DNA from: Rhizobium sp. WSM4643
GTDB lineage: Bacteria; Pseudomonadota; Alphaproteobacteria; Rhizobiales; Rhizobiaceae
Reading direction: 5' to 3'
Assembly: GCF_025152745.1 (NCBI RefSeq)
Contig: NZ_CP104040.1
Span: 1,178,001-1,242,000, forward strand
DNA: 64,000 nucleotides
Shown: positions 17,630 through 24,773 of the stretch, piece by piece
Position numbering within the stretch: the first letter of the stretch is position 1
Layout of the letters: every line of letters begins with the position of its first letter
Notes under the pieces: generated by a model
Seen by the model: only the letters and a program-made list of their open reading frames with translations
Told to the model about the DNA's origin: nothing
The model's database searches: none
Made by a program: the position numbers and the translations under genes

Positions 17630-18592
17630 AGTTCGATCGTTGAAAGCCGGCAATCCTGGTTTATGCGCAATCGCATGACCGTTCTGACGGTCGTCATCGT
17701 CGCAGCCTATGGCCTCTTCATCCAATGGTTCTGGGGTTGGCCTGTCATTATCAGGCAGTGGGCTGATGTCGGAGCAGGTCCCGTCGTCAGCGCGCTTGTG
17801 CTCCTGACTAGCACCTATTTCCTCCGCACCTGGCGCATCTACGATTATTTCCCGAAGGAAACGGCCGGCCGGTTCGCGGTGCTCTTCCGTGTCACGCAGA
17901 TCCACAACCTGCTGAACATCATGCTGCCCTTCCGCACCGGCGAGACCAGCTTTCCGCTGTTGATGCGCACCGAATTCGGCATTCCGCTGACGCGTGGAAC
18001 CTCGGCGCTCTTCGTCATGCGGCTGCTCGACCTGCACGCTCTCCTGGCCGCCGCCGGCATCGGCTTTGCCATCGCGTCAGCCGATGCGGTCGTTGCCTGG
18101 TCGCTCTGGACGGTCTTCCTGCTGCTGCCGGTCGCAGCTTTCGCTGCCCGCAAGCCGTTGCTGCGCCTTGCCGCCAGGCTGCTGCCGGAGAAGGCGCAGA
18201 AGTTCGTCGTCGAGATCGAAAACGGTTTGCCGCTCGACGCTATCGCCTTTGCGCGCGCCTGGGCGATGACTATCGTCAACTGGCTGGTGAAGGTGATGGT
18301 ACTGGCATGGGCACTCGGCCTGATGGGGGTGCTGCCGATGGCGGCAAGTTTCGGCGGCGCGCTCGGCGGCGAGCTCTCCTCCGTGCTGCCGATGCATGCG
18401 CCGGGCGGCGTCGGCACCTATCCGGCCGGCATCACTGCCGGCGCCATTGCCTTGGGCGCATCGAGCGAGCGGCTGGCCTTGGCCGCGCTGGCGCAGGCGA
18501 GCGTCAACGCCCACCTGCTGATCATTGTCTCGGCCCTGACTGGAACGGCCATCTCGCTTCCCCTCGGCCGCCGCGGCAAGGCTAGGTCGTAA
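17624..18592 (+). CDS. Lysylphosphatidylglycerol synthase TM-region / UPF0104-family membrane protein
   Basis: A 322-residue protein with about eight hydrophobic segments and the UPF0104 (AglD-like flippase) signatures: [20 protein letters not shown] near residues 85-105 and [15 protein letters not shown] near 258-272. Family members are often found beside polyprenyl-linked glycosyltransferases and are suspected to move lipid-linked sugars across the membrane. Divergent from the GT39/GT2 locus, it may flip the polyprenyl-phosphate sugar used there; this is inference. Its 3' end overlaps the convergent sigma factor gene by 11 bp. Confidence 0.82.
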   Translation: MKSSIVESRQSWFMRNRMTVLTVVIVAAYGLFIQWFWGWPVIIRQWADVGAGPVVSALVLLTSTYFLRTWRIYDYFPKETAGRFAVLFRVTQIHNLLNIMLPFRTGETSFPLLMRTEFGIPLTRGTSALFVMRLLDLHALLAAAGIGFAIASADAVVAWSLWTVFLLLPVAAFAARKPLLRLAARLLPEKAQKFVVEIENGLPLDAIAFARAWAMTIVNWLVKVMVLAWALGLMGVLPMAASFGGALGGELSSVLPMHAPGGVGTYPAGITAGAIALGASSERLALAALAQASVNAHLLIIVSALTGTAISLPLGRRGKARS

Positions 18593-19826
18593 GCTCCAGG
18601 ATGCGCTTGCGCAAAAAGACCTGTTCCGGCTCCTGCCGGCAGAATGTCAGCGCCGTCTCATAAGCTTGAATCGCCTCGGCCCGGCGTCCGAGCCGACGCA
18701 GAAAATCCGCCCGCGCCGAATGGGCGAGGTGATAGGTCGTCAGTTCCCCCTTGCCGAGAATGGCGTCGACAAGCGCCAGTCCTTTTCCCGGCCCCTCGGA
18801 CATGGCGATTGCCACGGCGCGGTTGAGCTCGGCAATTGCTGAAGGGTGGGCGGCAATCAGCAGGTCGTAATAGAAGGCGATGCGCCGCCAGTCCGTTTCC
18901 TCGGGGCTGCCGGTCTTCGCGTGTTCCGCCGCGATCGCCGCCTGGACCGTATAGATGCCGATATCAGGCGCGCGCATGGCGCTGGCGAGCAGCGAAAGCC
19001 CTTCTGAAATCTTGCTTCGGTCCCAGCGCGAGCGATCCTGATCGGCAAGCAGCACCAGCGCGCCATCGGCATCCTGCCGGGCAGCACGGCGCGACTCCTG
19101 CAGGAGCAGCAGTGACAGCAGGCCTGCGACATCCGGATGCGGCAGCAGGGTTGCCAGCAGCCGCGCTAGCCGGATCGCCTCGGCTGTCAGATCGGCGCGG
19201 ACGATCGTGTTTCCTGAGGATGCCGAATAGCCCTCGTTGAAGACGAGGTAGATGACGTGCAGCACCCGGTCGAGACGCTCCGGAAGCTCCGACCCGACTG
19301 GCACTTCATAAGGGATATTCTCCGCCCTGATGCGGCTTTTGGCGCGCACGATGCGCTGCGCGACGGTCGGCGCCGGCACCAGGAAGGCATGGGCAATCTC
19401 TTCCGTAGTCAATCCGCAGACCTCGCGCAGCGCCATCGCGGTCTGTGCATCGGCGGCAAGAGCCGGATGGCAGCAGATGAAGATCAGCCGCAGCATGTCG
19501 TCCTCGATCGGTTCCATGTCGCCGATCTCCGCTTCTGTGCCATCAGGGTAAAGGCCGTCTTCGATATGCTGCAGCGAGGCGTTGAAGCGCGCCCGCCGCC
19601 TGAGGTGGTCGATCGCCTTGAAGCGGCCGGTCGAAACCAGCCAGGCGACGGGATTGTTGGGCATGCCGTCAACCGGCCATGTGCGCGCCGCCGCTGCAAA
19701 GGCATCGTGCAGCGCTTCCTCTGCCCGGTCGAAATCGCCGAGCAGGCGGATCAGCGTCGCCAGAACCCGACGCGAATGTTGTCGGTAGATATCCTCGATC
19801 ACCTGTTCCCCAACCACCTGTCTCAA
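18582..19826 (-). CDS. ECF42-type RNA polymerase sigma factor with C-terminal TPR-like extension
   Basis: A 414-residue sigma factor, twice normal ECF length. Regions sigma2 (about 10-80, with RAEEALHDAFAAAARTWP and AWLVSTGRFKAIDHLRR) and sigma4 (about 115-175, with LTTEEIAHAFLVPAPTVAQR) precede a long DUF6596/TPR-like helical tail. This architecture, plus linked DGPF proteins, defines group ECF42. The start is taken as TTG at 19826 (TGAGGG 7 bp upstream); GTG at 19817 is an alternative. It directly follows three DGPF genes on the same strand and is probably autoregulated through the sites at 20957-21043. Confidence 0.9.
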   Translation of the reverse strand: MRQVVGEQVIEDIYRQHSRRVLATLIRLLGDFDRAEEALHDAFAAAARTWPVDGMPNNPVAWLVSTGRFKAIDHLRRRARFNASLQHIEDGLYPDGTEAEIGDMEPIEDDMLRLIFICCHPALAADAQTAMALREVCGLTTEEIAHAFLVPAPTVAQRIVRAKSRIRAENIPYEVPVGSELPERLDRVLHVIYLVFNEGYSASSGNTIVRADLTAEAIRLARLLATLLPHPDVAGLLSLLLLQESRRAARQDADGALVLLADQDRSRWDRSKISEGLSLLASAMRAPDIGIYTVQAAIAAEHAKTGSPEETDWRRIAFYYDLLIAAHPSAIAELNRAVAIAMSEGPGKGLALVDAILGKGELTTYHLAHSARADFLRRLGRRAEAIQAYETALTFCRQEPEQVFLRKRILELTT

Positions 19827-19836
19827 GGGCCGACCC

Positions 19837-20196
19837 TCACTGCGACAGGGTGAGCAGCCGCACCGGGCGCAATTCGATCGACCCGACCCGGACGCTCGGA
19901 ATACCCGCAACGACCTTGCGTGCATCTTCCAGATCGGCCGCCTCGATGATGTAGATGCCGGCCAGATGTTCCTTGGTCTCGACATAGGGGCCGTCGGTCG
20001 AAGACAGTGTGCCATCGCGCACCCTCAACACAGAGGCACAGTCAGGACCTTCCAATGCATCGGAATGGATCATGATGCCTTTGCGCTGAAGTTCTTCGTC
20101 ATACTGGAAATGCGCCCTGACGAGCTCGTCGCCCTCGGCCTGGCTGAGTGTGCCGTCGGTATCGGCGGAATTATAGATGAGGCAGACGAAGCGCAT
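19837..20196 (-). CDS. DGPF/YCII-family protein, ECF42-associated, copy 3
   Basis: A 119-residue small cytoplasmic protein of the YCII-related (DGPF) family with the signature TDGPYVETKEHLAG in mid-sequence, here DGPY rather than DGPF. The start MRFVCLIY is 5 bp from GGGAG. It begins 2 bp after the stop of copy 2 and ends 10 bp before the sigma factor start, so all four genes are one operon. In characterised ECF42 systems the biochemical role of these proteins is still unclear. Confidence 0.9.
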   Translation of the reverse strand: MRFVCLIYNSADTDGTLSQAEGDELVRAHFQYDEELQRKGIMIHSDALEGPDCASVLRVRDGTLSSTDGPYVETKEHLAGIYIIEAADLEDARKVVAGIPSVRVGSIELRPVRLLTLSQ

Positions 20197-20198
20197 GG

Positions 20199-20558
20199 CT
20201 ATCTCCCATCCTTGATCGAATATGCCGGCCGAATTTCGACCGATGCATATTTGAGGATCGGGAATGTGGAAATGATCGCCTTCGCTTCCTCCATATCCCT
20301 GGCCTCGATCACAACGAAGCCGCCGAGATGCTCCTTGATTTCGGCGAAAGGACCGTCCGTCGCGGCAACGGTGCCATTGCGAACCCTGAGCGTCACGGCC
20401 TGCTCCGGCTCGTAGAGCGCCAGCGCGCTCAACATATGGCCGCTTTCGCGCCAGCGGTCGTCGCTGACGATGCATTCTTGGGTGACGGCCTCCCATTCCT
20501 CTGGCGTAACTTGGCTGCTCTTTTCGGTATCGAACCAGATCTGGCCCAGAAACTTCAT
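20199..20558 (-). CDS. DGPF/YCII-family protein, ECF42-associated, copy 2
   Basis: A 119-residue paralogue of its two neighbours, starting MKFLGQIWFD and carrying TDGPFAEIKEHLGG. The AVTLRVRNG stretch before the motif and EAKAIISTFP after it match the other two copies position for position. It lies 12 bp downstream of copy 1 and 2 bp upstream of copy 3. Function unknown beyond the ECF42 link. Confidence 0.9.
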   Translation of the reverse strand: MKFLGQIWFDTEKSSQVTPEEWEAVTQECIVSDDRWRESGHMLSALALYEPEQAVTLRVRNGTVAATDGPFAEIKEHLGGFVVIEARDMEEAKAIISTFPILKYASVEIRPAYSIKDGR

Positions 20559-20570
20559 GGCGTCACCTCC

Positions 20571-20921
20571 TCAGCGGAATTCATGGATGGGGCGAACCTC
20601 GATCGTGCCAAGCTTTGCCAGCGGAATGCCGGCCGCAACACGGATCGCATCATTGAGGTCCTTGGCGTCGATCAGAATGAAGCCGCCAAGCGCCTCCTTC
20701 GTCTCGATAAAGGGACCGTCGGTGACCGACATCTCGCCACCGCGCACACGAACCGTGACCGCCGATTGCGGCGACTGCAGCGCCTGGGAAACGATCATAT
20801 GACCGCTGTCGGCAAGATCGCGGTCATAGGCGAGCGAATCCCGGTCGAGCTTATTCTTCTCTTCCTGCGACATGGCAGACAGCACCGTGCCGTCGAACCA
20901 GACCTGGCAAAGATATTTCAT
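20571..20921 (-). CDS. DGPF/YCII-family protein, ECF42-associated, copy 1
   Basis: A 116-residue paralogue with TDGPFIETKEALGG; first gene of the operon. The start at MKYLCQVWFD (20921) is chosen because it aligns with the start of copy 2 and follows GGAGGACAAGGA; a start 9 codons up is also in frame. The promoter-like sites at 20957-20983 and 21016-21043 lie just upstream. Three tandem DGPF genes before one ECF42 sigma gene suggests repeated duplication within the operon. Confidence 0.9.
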   Translation of the reverse strand: MKYLCQVWFDGTVLSAMSQEEKNKLDRDSLAYDRDLADSGHMIVSQALQSPQSAVTVRVRGGEMSVTDGPFIETKEALGGFILIDAKDLNDAIRVAAGIPLAKLGTIEVRPIHEFR

Positions 20922-20956
20922 TCCTTGTCCTCCGTGCCGTGCTTTCACAGCCCTTG

Positions 20957-20983
20957 GACGAACAGCCTAGGCGCTTTTCGACA
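20957..20983 (-). promoter_or_regulatory. ECF42-type promoter (TGTCGA-N17-CGTC) for the DGPF-sigma operon
   Basis: On the minus strand TGTCGA (20983-20978) is followed by exactly 17 bp and CGTC (20960-20957). The motif reported for ECF42 targets in Streptomyces venezuelae is TGTCGA at -35 and CG(A/T)C at -10. The site ends 36 bp before the first DGPF start codon, which is a normal promoter position, and implies positive autoregulation. Confidence 0.7.
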
Positions 20984-21015
20984 GGGAAGAAAAATATTCT
21001 TTTCATCGATCGCAA

Positions 21016-21043
21016 TGTCGAAAGGCCGAGGCGGCGCTCGACA
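21016..21043 (+). promoter_or_regulatory. Palindromic ECF42-type promoter (TGTCGA-N17-CGAC on both strands)
   Basis: TGTCGA at 21016-21021 and its exact reverse complement TCGACA at 21038-21043 form an inverted repeat. Read rightward the site is TGTCGA-N17-CGAC; read leftward it is also TGTCGA-N17-CGAC. Rightward transcription would reach the 55-residue peptide gene at 21078, whose start is 35 bp past the -10; leftward transcription would add a second promoter to the DGPF operon. Confidence 0.6.
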
Positions 21044-21077
21044 AAGCTTCGTCTGACAACATCGAGGAGATGGAGCA

Positions 21078-21245
21078 ATGAGCATGTTTGAAATCGGAAT
21101 AGCACATCTGATCGTCACACGTGGCGCAAGTACGATGCCGCCTGTTGAGAATGCAGAGGTGATAAAGGTGCTGGTGAGGACTGTGATCGTGCTGGCGGCG
21201 TTTGCCGGCCTGATCGAAGCGCTGCAGCTTGCCGCAAGCGCTTGA
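21078..21245 (+). CDS. 55-residue putative membrane peptide, candidate ECF42 target
   Basis: A short gene with GGAG 5-8 bp before the ATG. The product has a polar N-terminal half (through about residue 28) and one long hydrophobic helix (VIKVLVRTVIVLAAFAGLIE, about 29-48), so it is probably a single-span inner-membrane peptide. I recognise no family. It is divergent from the ECF42/DGPF operon and sits just downstream of a matching promoter motif. A GC-rich hairpin follows. Existence as a protein is inferred from the ribosome site, spacing and context. Confidence 0.55.
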   Translation: MSMFEIGIAHLIVTRGASTMPPVENAEVIKVLVRTVIVLAAFAGLIEALQLAASA

Positions 21246-21252
21246 GAACAGT

Positions 21253-21282
21253 GCGCGGCCGCGCGGATAAGGCCGGCCGCGC
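21253..21282. terminator. GC-rich hairpin between convergent peptide gene and amn
   Basis: GCGCGGCC pairs with GGCCGCGC across a 14-nt loop, placed 8 bp after the peptide stop and 9 bp after the amn stop. No T-run follows on either strand, so termination strength is uncertain. Confidence 0.45.
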
Positions 21283-21290
21283 GTGATATC

Positions 21291-22793
21291 TTATTGAAAC
21301 GCCGTTTCGAAGAAGCTGCGCAGCTTGCGTGAATGCAGCGCTTCCTTCGGCATGGCGGCAAGCTTCTGGACGGCGCGGATGCCGATCTGCAGATGCTGGT
21401 TGACCTGCGTGCGATAGAAGGCCGTTGCCATGCCCGGCAGCTTCAGTTCGCCGTGCAGCGGCTTGTCGGAGACGCAGAGCAGCGTGCCATAGGGCACGCG
21501 GAACCGAAAACCGTTGGCGGCAATCGTCGCCGATTCCATGTCGAGCGCGATTGCGCGCGCCTGGGAAAGCCGCTTCACCGGCCCGCGCTGGTCGCGCAGT
21601 TCCCAGTTGCGGTTGTCGATCGTGCCGACGGTGCCGGTGCGCATGATGCGCTTCAGCTCGAAACCCTCATAGCCGGTGATTTCGGCAACGGCGGCTTCGA
21701 GCGCCACCTGCACTTCGGCCAGCGCCGGGATCGGCACCCAGACCGGCAGGTCGTCGTCGAGAACATGGTCCTCGCGCATATAGGCATGGGCGAGAACATA
21801 ATCGCCGAGCCGCTGGCTGTTGCGAAGACCGGCGCAGTGGCCGAGCATCAGCCAGGCATGCGGGCGCAGTACGGCGACGTGGTCGGTGATCGTCTTGGCG
21901 TTGGAGGGGCCGACGCCGATATTGATCATGGTGATCCCAGCATGGCCCTTCTTCTTGAGATGGTAGGCCGGCATTTGCGGCAGCCGGGTGAGGGTGGCAT
22001 CCGTTTCCGGCGCGTTCGAACCGGGCAGGGTGACGACATTGCCGGGCTCGACGAAGGCGGTATAGCCGTCGCCGCCTTCCGCCATCAGCTTGCGCGCCCA
22101 GCTGCAGAATTCGTCGATATAGAACTGGTAGTTCGTAAACAGCACGAAATTCTGAAAATGCTCGGCATGCGTCGCCGTATAATGCGACAGGCGGGCGAGG
22201 GAATAGTCGATGCGTTGCGCGGTGAACGGCGCAAGCGGCGAGGGCTCTCCCGGCGGCGGGATATATTCGCCGTTGGCGATCTCGTCGTCGGTGGTGTTGA
22301 GATCGGGCGTGTCGAAGATATCGCGCATCGGAACGTCGACGAATGCTGTCGTCGATGCTTCCACATGCGCACCCTCGCCGAAGGCGAAGTGCAAGGGGAT
22401 CGGCGTCGCCGATTCCGAGACGATGACAGGAACATTGTGGCTCTTCATCAAAAGCGCCAGCTGCTCCTTCAGATAATGCTTGAAGAGCTTCGGCCGGGTG
22501 ACGGTCGTCGTATAGATGCCGGGTGCCGTGACATGGCCGTAGGAAAGGCGGGAATCGACATGGCCGAAGCTTGTCGTCTCAATGCTGACCTGCGGATAAA
22601 AAGCGCGGTAGCGCGAGGAGATCGGAGCACCCTGTGCAAGTTCGGTGAAGCTCTCGATCAGGAACGCGGTGTTGCGCTCGTAAAGCGCTGTCAGCGTCTC
22701 GACTGCCTTGGCGGGATCATCGAAACTCTCAGGCTGGAAAGGTGGTGGAGAGGATACGTCGAGGGGCGACAAAGGGGAGATTCGTTTGTTCAT
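21291..22793 (-). CDS. amn: AMP nucleosidase
   Basis: A 500-residue cytoplasmic enzyme that splits AMP into adenine and ribose 5-phosphate. The N-terminal AMN domain (about 25-180) is followed by a nucleoside-phosphorylase-like catalytic domain (about 270-470) with the MLGHCAGLR loop and the ribose-binding ALDMESATIAANG. Length fits the family (about 480-500). The start MNKRISPLSP is the first in-frame Met with nothing recognisable upstream. It is monocistronic, converging with the 55-residue peptide gene. Confidence 0.94.
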   Translation of the reverse strand: MNKRISPLSPLDVSSPPPFQPESFDDPAKAVETLTALYERNTAFLIESFTELAQGAPISSRYRAFYPQVSIETTSFGHVDSRLSYGHVTAPGIYTTTVTRPKLFKHYLKEQLALLMKSHNVPVIVSESATPIPLHFAFGEGAHVEASTTAFVDVPMRDIFDTPDLNTTDDEIANGEYIPPPGEPSPLAPFTAQRIDYSLARLSHYTATHAEHFQNFVLFTNYQFYIDEFCSWARKLMAEGGDGYTAFVEPGNVVTLPGSNAPETDATLTRLPQMPAYHLKKKGHAGITMINIGVGPSNAKTITDHVAVLRPHAWLMLGHCAGLRNSQRLGDYVLAHAYMREDHVLDDDLPVWVPIPALAEVQVALEAAVAEITGYEGFELKRIMRTGTVGTIDNRNWELRDQRGPVKRLSQARAIALDMESATIAANGFRFRVPYGTLLCVSDKPLHGELKLPGMATAFYRTQVNQHLQIGIRAVQKLAAMPKEALHSRKLRSFFETAFQ

Positions 22794-22940
22794 GACGCAT
22801 TATAGAGAGTTGTTTTTGACAAGCAAACGACGCGCGCCGACGGATTCCGATTTTTTATCCTCTTGCCGGTCTGGTACGAATGCCTTTCGCCCAAAGTGCG
22901 CAGCGGTTTCGGGACAACGACACGCATAAACCAAAGACCT

Positions 22941-22964
22941 AAAGCGCATCGCACGATGCGCTTT
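22941..22964. repeat. Perfect palindromic hairpin AAAGCGCATCG-CA-CGATGCGCTTT
   Basis: An 11-bp perfect stem with a 2-bp centre just past the stop of the small gene at 22967. It resembles the AAAGCGC...GCGCTT ends of the larger repeat at 58513-58617 and could terminate the small minus-strand transcript. Confidence 0.45.
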
Positions 22965-22966
22965 CG

Positions 22967-23146
22967 TTACCGCACCGTGGGCGCGCAGAAGGTACCGTTT
23001 CTCTCCAGGCAGGTATAGCTTGCCCCGAAATGCGACTGCGTACCGCCGCCGCCATTATGCACCACAACCGCCGAAAACGTAATCGCGAAGATCGCCGCAA
23101 ACAGCGTAATGATGCTAAAGCGTCTTGCCAGAATATAGATGTTCAT
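22967..23146 (-). CDS. 59-residue hypothetical secreted or membrane-anchored peptide
   Basis: Starts MNIYILARRF after AAGGGG and has one hydrophobic helix (about residues 9-31) followed by a short tail with two cysteines (YTCLERNGTFC) that could form a disulfide in the periplasm. No family is recognised. It is isolated between amn and the toxin-antitoxin pair. Confidence is limited by length; the ordered signal-anchor plus Cys pair argues for a real gene. Confidence 0.45.
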   Translation of the reverse strand: MNIYILARRFSIITLFAAIFAITFSAVVVHNGGGGTQSHFGASYTCLERNGTFCAPTVR

Positions 23147-23357
23147 CCCCTTGTCCCCGATACGCAACTCTATCGTGAGAAGAGTTTTGGCATGCGACGG
23201 CTGAACGAGTGCTGAGATGCCGGTTCATCAGCCGTTCAGCTTGCTGGGCAGGGTCGGCCGACCGCCCAGGGCTTGGAGGCATGTCGGCGTCGACATGCTT
23301 GGTGTTTTGGATGATGGCTGCGCATGTGCGTTACGACACGCTTATAAGTTGGTTCGG

Positions 23358-23654
23358 CTATTCGTCGGCCGGCCAATCCCGCGCGGTATGGATGACACGC
23401 AAGATAACGACGCTTTCACGTCCCGCGATCGAACGCAGCTCATAGGAAATTATGTAGGGGAACCGGGTGAGGGATTTTTCGTAAGTGCCGGTTACCCGCC
23501 CTGGTCGACCGGTTGCAAATTCGCCAAGTTTCTTGCCGGCATCCTCGATGGCGTCCACGACCCTTTCGGCCGCATCGGGGCTGTTCTTCGCGATGTAACG
23601 CAGAATTTCGAGATTATCCTCGTGTGCTTCCTTCGACCAAAGAACCGGCCTCAT
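23358..23654 (-). CDS. ParE/RelE-superfamily toxin of a type II toxin-antitoxin pair
   Basis: A 98-residue small basic protein with the ParE layout: two N-terminal helices (EAHEDNLEILRYIAKNSPDAAERVVDAI) and a C-terminal beta sheet with YIISYEL and ILRVIHTARDWP, the usual VLRVxHxxR ending. ParE members poison DNA gyrase; RelE members cut mRNA, and this one looks ParE-like. Its start overlaps the antitoxin stop by 4 bp (ATGA), so the two are translated together. Confidence 0.88.
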   Translation of the reverse strand: MRPVLWSKEAHEDNLEILRYIAKNSPDAAERVVDAIEDAGKKLGEFATGRPGRVTGTYEKSLTRFPYIISYELRSIAGRESVVILRVIHTARDWPADE

Positions 23655-23920
23655 CCGCGCGGAGTCTTCCTGCGCTTGGCATCCTCGATGACCTCACGCA
23701 TTTCGGCGACAACCTGCTCGTGCGGTATAACGCGCCCAGCTTCCGCATCGGCCATGCCGCGCTTGATGCCCTCGATGATTTCAAGCTCGCGCTCCACATA
23801 GGCCGCTACGGCCTCGCCGGCGAGGAACGATTTGCTGCGTTGCGTATCGGCGGCAATCCTGTCGAGCTTTTCTTTTACGTCGGGGCGGACCCGAATTGTC
23901 ATGGTCGTGCTGCCGGCCAT
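23651..23920 (-). CDS. Ribbon-helix-helix antitoxin (CopG/ParD-like)
   Basis: An 89-residue protein with an N-terminal ribbon-helix-helix (MTIRVRPDVKEKLDRIA then an ER-rich second helix, about residues 6-50) and a C-terminal toxin-binding tail ending KRRKTPRG. The start MAGSTTMT has CAGGAG 8 bp upstream. It neutralises the toxin encoded next in the operon and should repress their promoter, where an inverted repeat is visible at 23933-23960. Confidence 0.88.
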   Translation of the reverse strand: MAGSTTMTIRVRPDVKEKLDRIAADTQRSKSFLAGEAVAAYVERELEIIEGIKRGMADAEAGRVIPHEQVVAEMREVIEDAKRRKTPRG

Positions 23921-23932
23921 TTCGAAAACTCC

Positions 23933-23960
23933 TGTGTTGAACTGTGTACAATTTAACACA
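23933..23960. promoter_or_regulatory. Candidate toxin-antitoxin operator
   Basis: TGTGTTGA and TTAACACA form an imperfect inverted repeat with a 12-bp centre, starting 12 bp upstream of the antitoxin ATG. A third TGTGT half-site lies between them. Position and symmetry suit ribbon-helix-helix autorepression. Confidence 0.4.
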
Positions 23961-23992
23961 TGTCGGCCTTGCCTGCTATCCCTCGCGTTCTC

Positions 23993-24331
23993 TCAGAGCC
24001 GCGTCCAGGTCTGCGACTTGCAGAGGACCTTCGTCACGCAGCCCTGCATCCTCAGCGAATTGCCGGAAACCTTGCCTGCGCCGCTATAGGTCTTCTCGGC
24101 GGCCGGGTCGGTGATCACACCGGCATAGCTGCCACCGGTTCCCGCAAGCGTGCCGATCTTTCGGCCGGCATATTTGCCGGTCTTCAGCGTCACGCAATAA
24201 CTGCCGCCGCAGGATGCGATCACCGCCGTATCGCCGGCAGCCGTCTTCCAGTTGCCGACGATCGGCTCCTCGGCATGCGCAACACCCGCGATCACTGCAA
24301 TAATGCTGGCGAGAACGAAGCTGCGGATCAT
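23993..24331 (-). CDS. DUF2147-like small secreted protein
   Basis: A 112-residue protein with a Sec signal peptide (about residues 1-20, ending AGVAHA) and a compact beta-rich domain beginning EPIVGNWKTAAGDTAVI, as in DUF2147 proteins, with two paired cysteines (SCGGSYCVTL) and two more near the C-terminus (GCVTKVLC). The start MIRSFVLA has GGAGG 5 bp upstream. Role unknown; periplasmic location inferred. Monocistronic. Confidence 0.75.
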   Translation of the reverse strand: MIRSFVLASIIAVIAGVAHAEEPIVGNWKTAAGDTAVIASCGGSYCVTLKTGKYAGRKIGTLAGTGGSYAGVITDPAAEKTYSGAGKVSGNSLRMQGCVTKVLCKSQTWTRL

Positions 24332-24773
24332 CTTTTCCTCCATGATGTCCTTGATCGTCGCGAAAATAACTGACGCGAACGTAAAGATAAATAAGGCCTA
24401 TCGCTGTTCTGCGGATCGGGCGAAACGGCAGAAAAAAGCCTGCGGCGAGCTTGTAAAGATATCGCCTGCTGATTTCATGATGAACAATCCGTTTATTTTC
24501 AAATCTGAATCTTTCGTAAAATTCAATCGAAAATCCTTAATTCGCAAGGAATCTGATGTTTAACAAAAATCCAAATTTACCAAGCATTTGCACTTTGTTT
24601 GTCTCAAATTAATCATGCATTTTAGGCGTTTTTTGAAGGCCGCTTGGCATAGTGAAGCCATCAAACGAGCGGGGCAAACCCGCCGGACCGCAAGGGCTGC
24701 AAGCCTCGATAGACGGCAAGGCCCAGAGGTAAAACAGGGTAAGTCATAAAACAGGCTAACAGGGATAAAACCG
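24332..24773. other. AT-rich noncoding region with structured leader before the Sel1-repeat gene
   Basis: About 440 bp without a supported gene. The part at about 24480-24625 is clearly AT-rich and likely carries promoters. From about 24630 the sequence on the plus strand can form successive small hairpins: TGGC/GCCA, GCGGG-GCAAA-CCCGC and GGCT-GCA-AGCC, followed by two direct copies of TAAAACAGGSTAA (24730-24742 and 24747-24759) leading to the ribosome site. It reads like an untranslated leader or a small RNA. Confidence 0.45.

Noticed and set aside
17450..18037. N-terminal extension of GT39 copy 3
   Set aside because: Most of the extra 196 codons lie antisense to the divergent membrane gene. 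Only the 36 codons from 17557 are even possible, and paralogues start at MLER.
21333..22805. 490-codon frame antisense to amn
   Set aside because: Shadow frame with biased composition; amn is intact on the other strand.
23209..23801. Plus-strand frames over the toxin-antitoxin pair
   Set aside because: They are shadows of the two overlapping minus-strand genes, which have recognisable domains and proper start signals.
24630..24773. Firm call of a cyclic di-GMP riboswitch
   Set aside because: GGCAAACC is better explained as the loop of a GCGGG/CCCGC hairpin, and the aptamer's tetraloop and receptor are not seen.
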